DNA from: CBIFWW01 sp966186435
GTDB lineage: Bacteria; Pseudomonadota; Gammaproteobacteria; Enterobacterales; Enterobacteriaceae
Direction of reading: 5' to 3'
NCBI GenBank assembly: GCA_966186435.1
Contig: CBIFWW010000157.1
Coordinates: 1-7,354, forward strand
DNA length: 7,354 nt
Shown here: positions 6,904-7,354 of the stretch, piece after piece
How the letters are laid out: the number at the start of each line of letters is the position of its first letter
Numbering within the stretch: the first letter of the stretch is position 1
Notes under the pieces: model-generated
Told to the model about the DNA's origin: nothing
What the model saw: only the letters and a program-made list of their open reading frames with translations
The model's database searches: none
Position numbers and translations under genes: made by a program

Positions 6904-7026
6904 CTAATCATCCATGACGTGACGATCAGGGTCTTCCGGGTCTTCCACATCTGGTGGAAGCTCTTCCGGGTCAACGGGATCTGGCGTCACGGGATTAATA
7001 GGGTCGACTTCTAGTCTTGGTGACAT
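6904..7026 (-). CDS. Small acidic, proline-rich protein (40 residues)
   Basis: ATG at 7024-7026 to TAG at 6904-6906. The protein starts MSPRLEVDPINP and holds 10 Pro and 14 Asp/Glu among 40 residues, with DP and EDP repeated, and only two Arg and no Lys. It should be disordered and strongly acidic; no secretion signal or membrane segment. GGGGG lies 4 nt before the ATG as a partial ribosome site. The gene follows the 25-residue gene by 23 bp and ends before a terminator, which supports a real two-gene unit. I do not recognise a function. Small charged proteins of this kind are often annotated as hypothetical between lysis and terminase genes of enterobacterial phages. Confidence 0.6.
   Translation of the reverse strand: MSPRLEVDPINPVTPDPVDPEELPPDVEDPEDPDRHVMDD
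6932..6972. repeat. Direct repeats flanking a hairpin inside the 40-residue gene
   Basis: TCTTCCGGGTC occurs exactly at 6932-6942 and 6962-6972. Between and partly overlapping them CTTCCAC (6942-6948) and GTGGAAG (6954-6960) can form a 7-bp hairpin with a 5-nt loop. A 9-bp tandem copy of GGGTCTTCC also lies at 6929-6946. These encode the Glu-Asp-Pro / Asp-Pro-Glu-Glu motifs, so they may simply be repeat growth in a low-complexity gene. Confidence 0.6.
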
Positions 7027-7049
7027 ACAACCCCCAGAGTTACTGATGG

Positions 7050-7127
7050 TTATTTATGGTCTTTTTTGACCGGGTTCTTTTGATCATCTTTCTTCTGACC
7101 TTGCTTCTGGTCTTGATCCTTATTCAT
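7050..7127 (-). CDS. Tiny lysine/glutamine/aspartate-rich protein (25 residues)
   Basis: ATG at 7125-7127 to TAA at 7050-7052. It starts MNKDQDQKQGQKK and contains 8 Lys, 5 Gln and 5 Asp in 25 residues with almost no hydrophobic side chains, so it should be unfolded and soluble. GAGG is 8 nt before the ATG, a good ribosome site. It is the first gene after the terminator at 7226-7252 and is 23 bp from the 40-residue gene. No function can be read from the sequence. The clean start, ribosome site and tandem arrangement are the reasons to call it; length alone would not suffice. Confidence 0.5.
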   Translation of the reverse strand: MNKDQDQKQGQKKDDQKNPVKKDHK

Positions 7128-7225
7128 ATCTTGAACCTCAGTAGGATACAGCGGATGCTGCCTTTTAAGGTTAGCCAGGATAATGATTAATGCTAGCGAA
7201 GCGGCTTAAGGCAGTTATTAACCCT
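7128..7225 (-). other. Gene-free leader of the small-gene pair
   Basis: This 98-bp stretch lies between the terminator and the 25-residue gene. It holds the ribosome site GAGG (7136-7139) and AGCGGCTT (7200-7207), which is complementary over 8 bp to AAGCCGCT (7232-7239) in the terminator. I see no further gene or clear promoter. Confidence 0.4.
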
Positions 7226-7252
7226 AAAAAAAAGCCGCTCGGACTGAGCGGC
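7226..7252 (-). terminator. Intrinsic terminator upstream of the small genes
   Basis: On the minus strand a perfect 7-bp stem GCCGCTC/GAGCGGC with a 5-nt loop is followed by eight T. It would end transcription entering from beyond 7354, or from a promoter near 7295, before the two small genes. Confidence 0.9.
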
Positions 7253-7294
7253 GCAATGAGAATATGACGTCAATTGGGTGCGTTGTACACCAAG

Positions 7295-7300
7295 ATTATA
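7295..7300 (-). promoter_or_regulatory. Candidate -10 box (TATAAT)
   Basis: A perfect TATAAT lies on the minus strand in the gene-free edge 7253-7354, but no convincing -35 hexamer is present 16-18 nt upstream, and the preceding bases are not a clean extended -10. If active, a start near 7288 would give an RNA of about 60 nt ended by the terminator at 7226-7252. All three minus-strand frames carry stops between 7354 and 7300, so no gene spans this stretch, although the tail of one could enter from outside. Confidence 0.25.
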
Positions 7301-7354
7301 GACACGAAAAATCAATACGTTATTAAACAAAGATTGTTTTTAAGTGAAATCGAT

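Noticed and set aside
7265..7272. TGACGTCA 8-bp palindrome
   Set aside because: A single short palindrome without a second copy or clear promoter context; not enough to call an operator.
1..7354. CRISPR array, tRNA, insertion sequence, integrase or attachment site
   Set aside because: I found no spaced repeats, cloverleaf, transposase or recombinase signature in the window.

Overview
The window reads as the packaging and head-assembly end of a temperate, lambda-like tailed phage (prophage or circularly represented phage genome). The host is most likely a gammaproteobacterium, probably Enterobacterales. This rests on the lambda gene order (Nu1-A-W-B), a lambda-like cos sequence upstream of the small terminase gene, and sequence resemblance to the Gifsy-type morphogenesis module. 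The host assignment is inference. Every gene I can support lies on the minus strand, so the late operon is read from high to low coordinates.

Layout in transcription order: 7354-7253 has no gene but carries a TATAAT -10-like box. A strong intrinsic terminator follows at 7226-7252. Two tiny genes come next: a 25-residue Lys/Gln/Asp-rich protein (7050-7127) and a 40-residue Pro/Asp/Glu-rich protein (6904-7026), with a second terminator at 6856-6879. An unrecognised 174-residue gene (6201-6725) follows, with its own terminator at 6170-6192. The non-coding stretch 5981-6169 holds what I interpret as the cos site: cosQ-like 6133-6139, a 12-nt cohesive-end candidate at 6099-6110, and an inverted repeat at 6003-6034 as candidate cosB. 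Downstream is a tightly coupled head operon: small terminase (5480-5980), large terminase (3353-5476), gpW-type head-completion protein (3141-3356), lambda-type portal (1624-3132), and a ClpP-like prohead protease fused in frame to a Mu gpT-like major capsid protein, which runs off the left edge.

The terminase pair recognises and cuts cos and pumps DNA through the portal ring. The fusion protein supplies protease, probable scaffold segment and shell subunit from one reading frame. gpW closes the filled head for tail attachment. If the cos assignment is right, the window spans both ends of the virion chromosome: the small genes at 6201-7127 are its right end and the terminase genes its left end. 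Points that deserve a second look are the cos site, the protease-capsid fusion with a possible internal start for a scaffold-capsid product, and the string of small genes separated by terminators that late transcription would have to read through.
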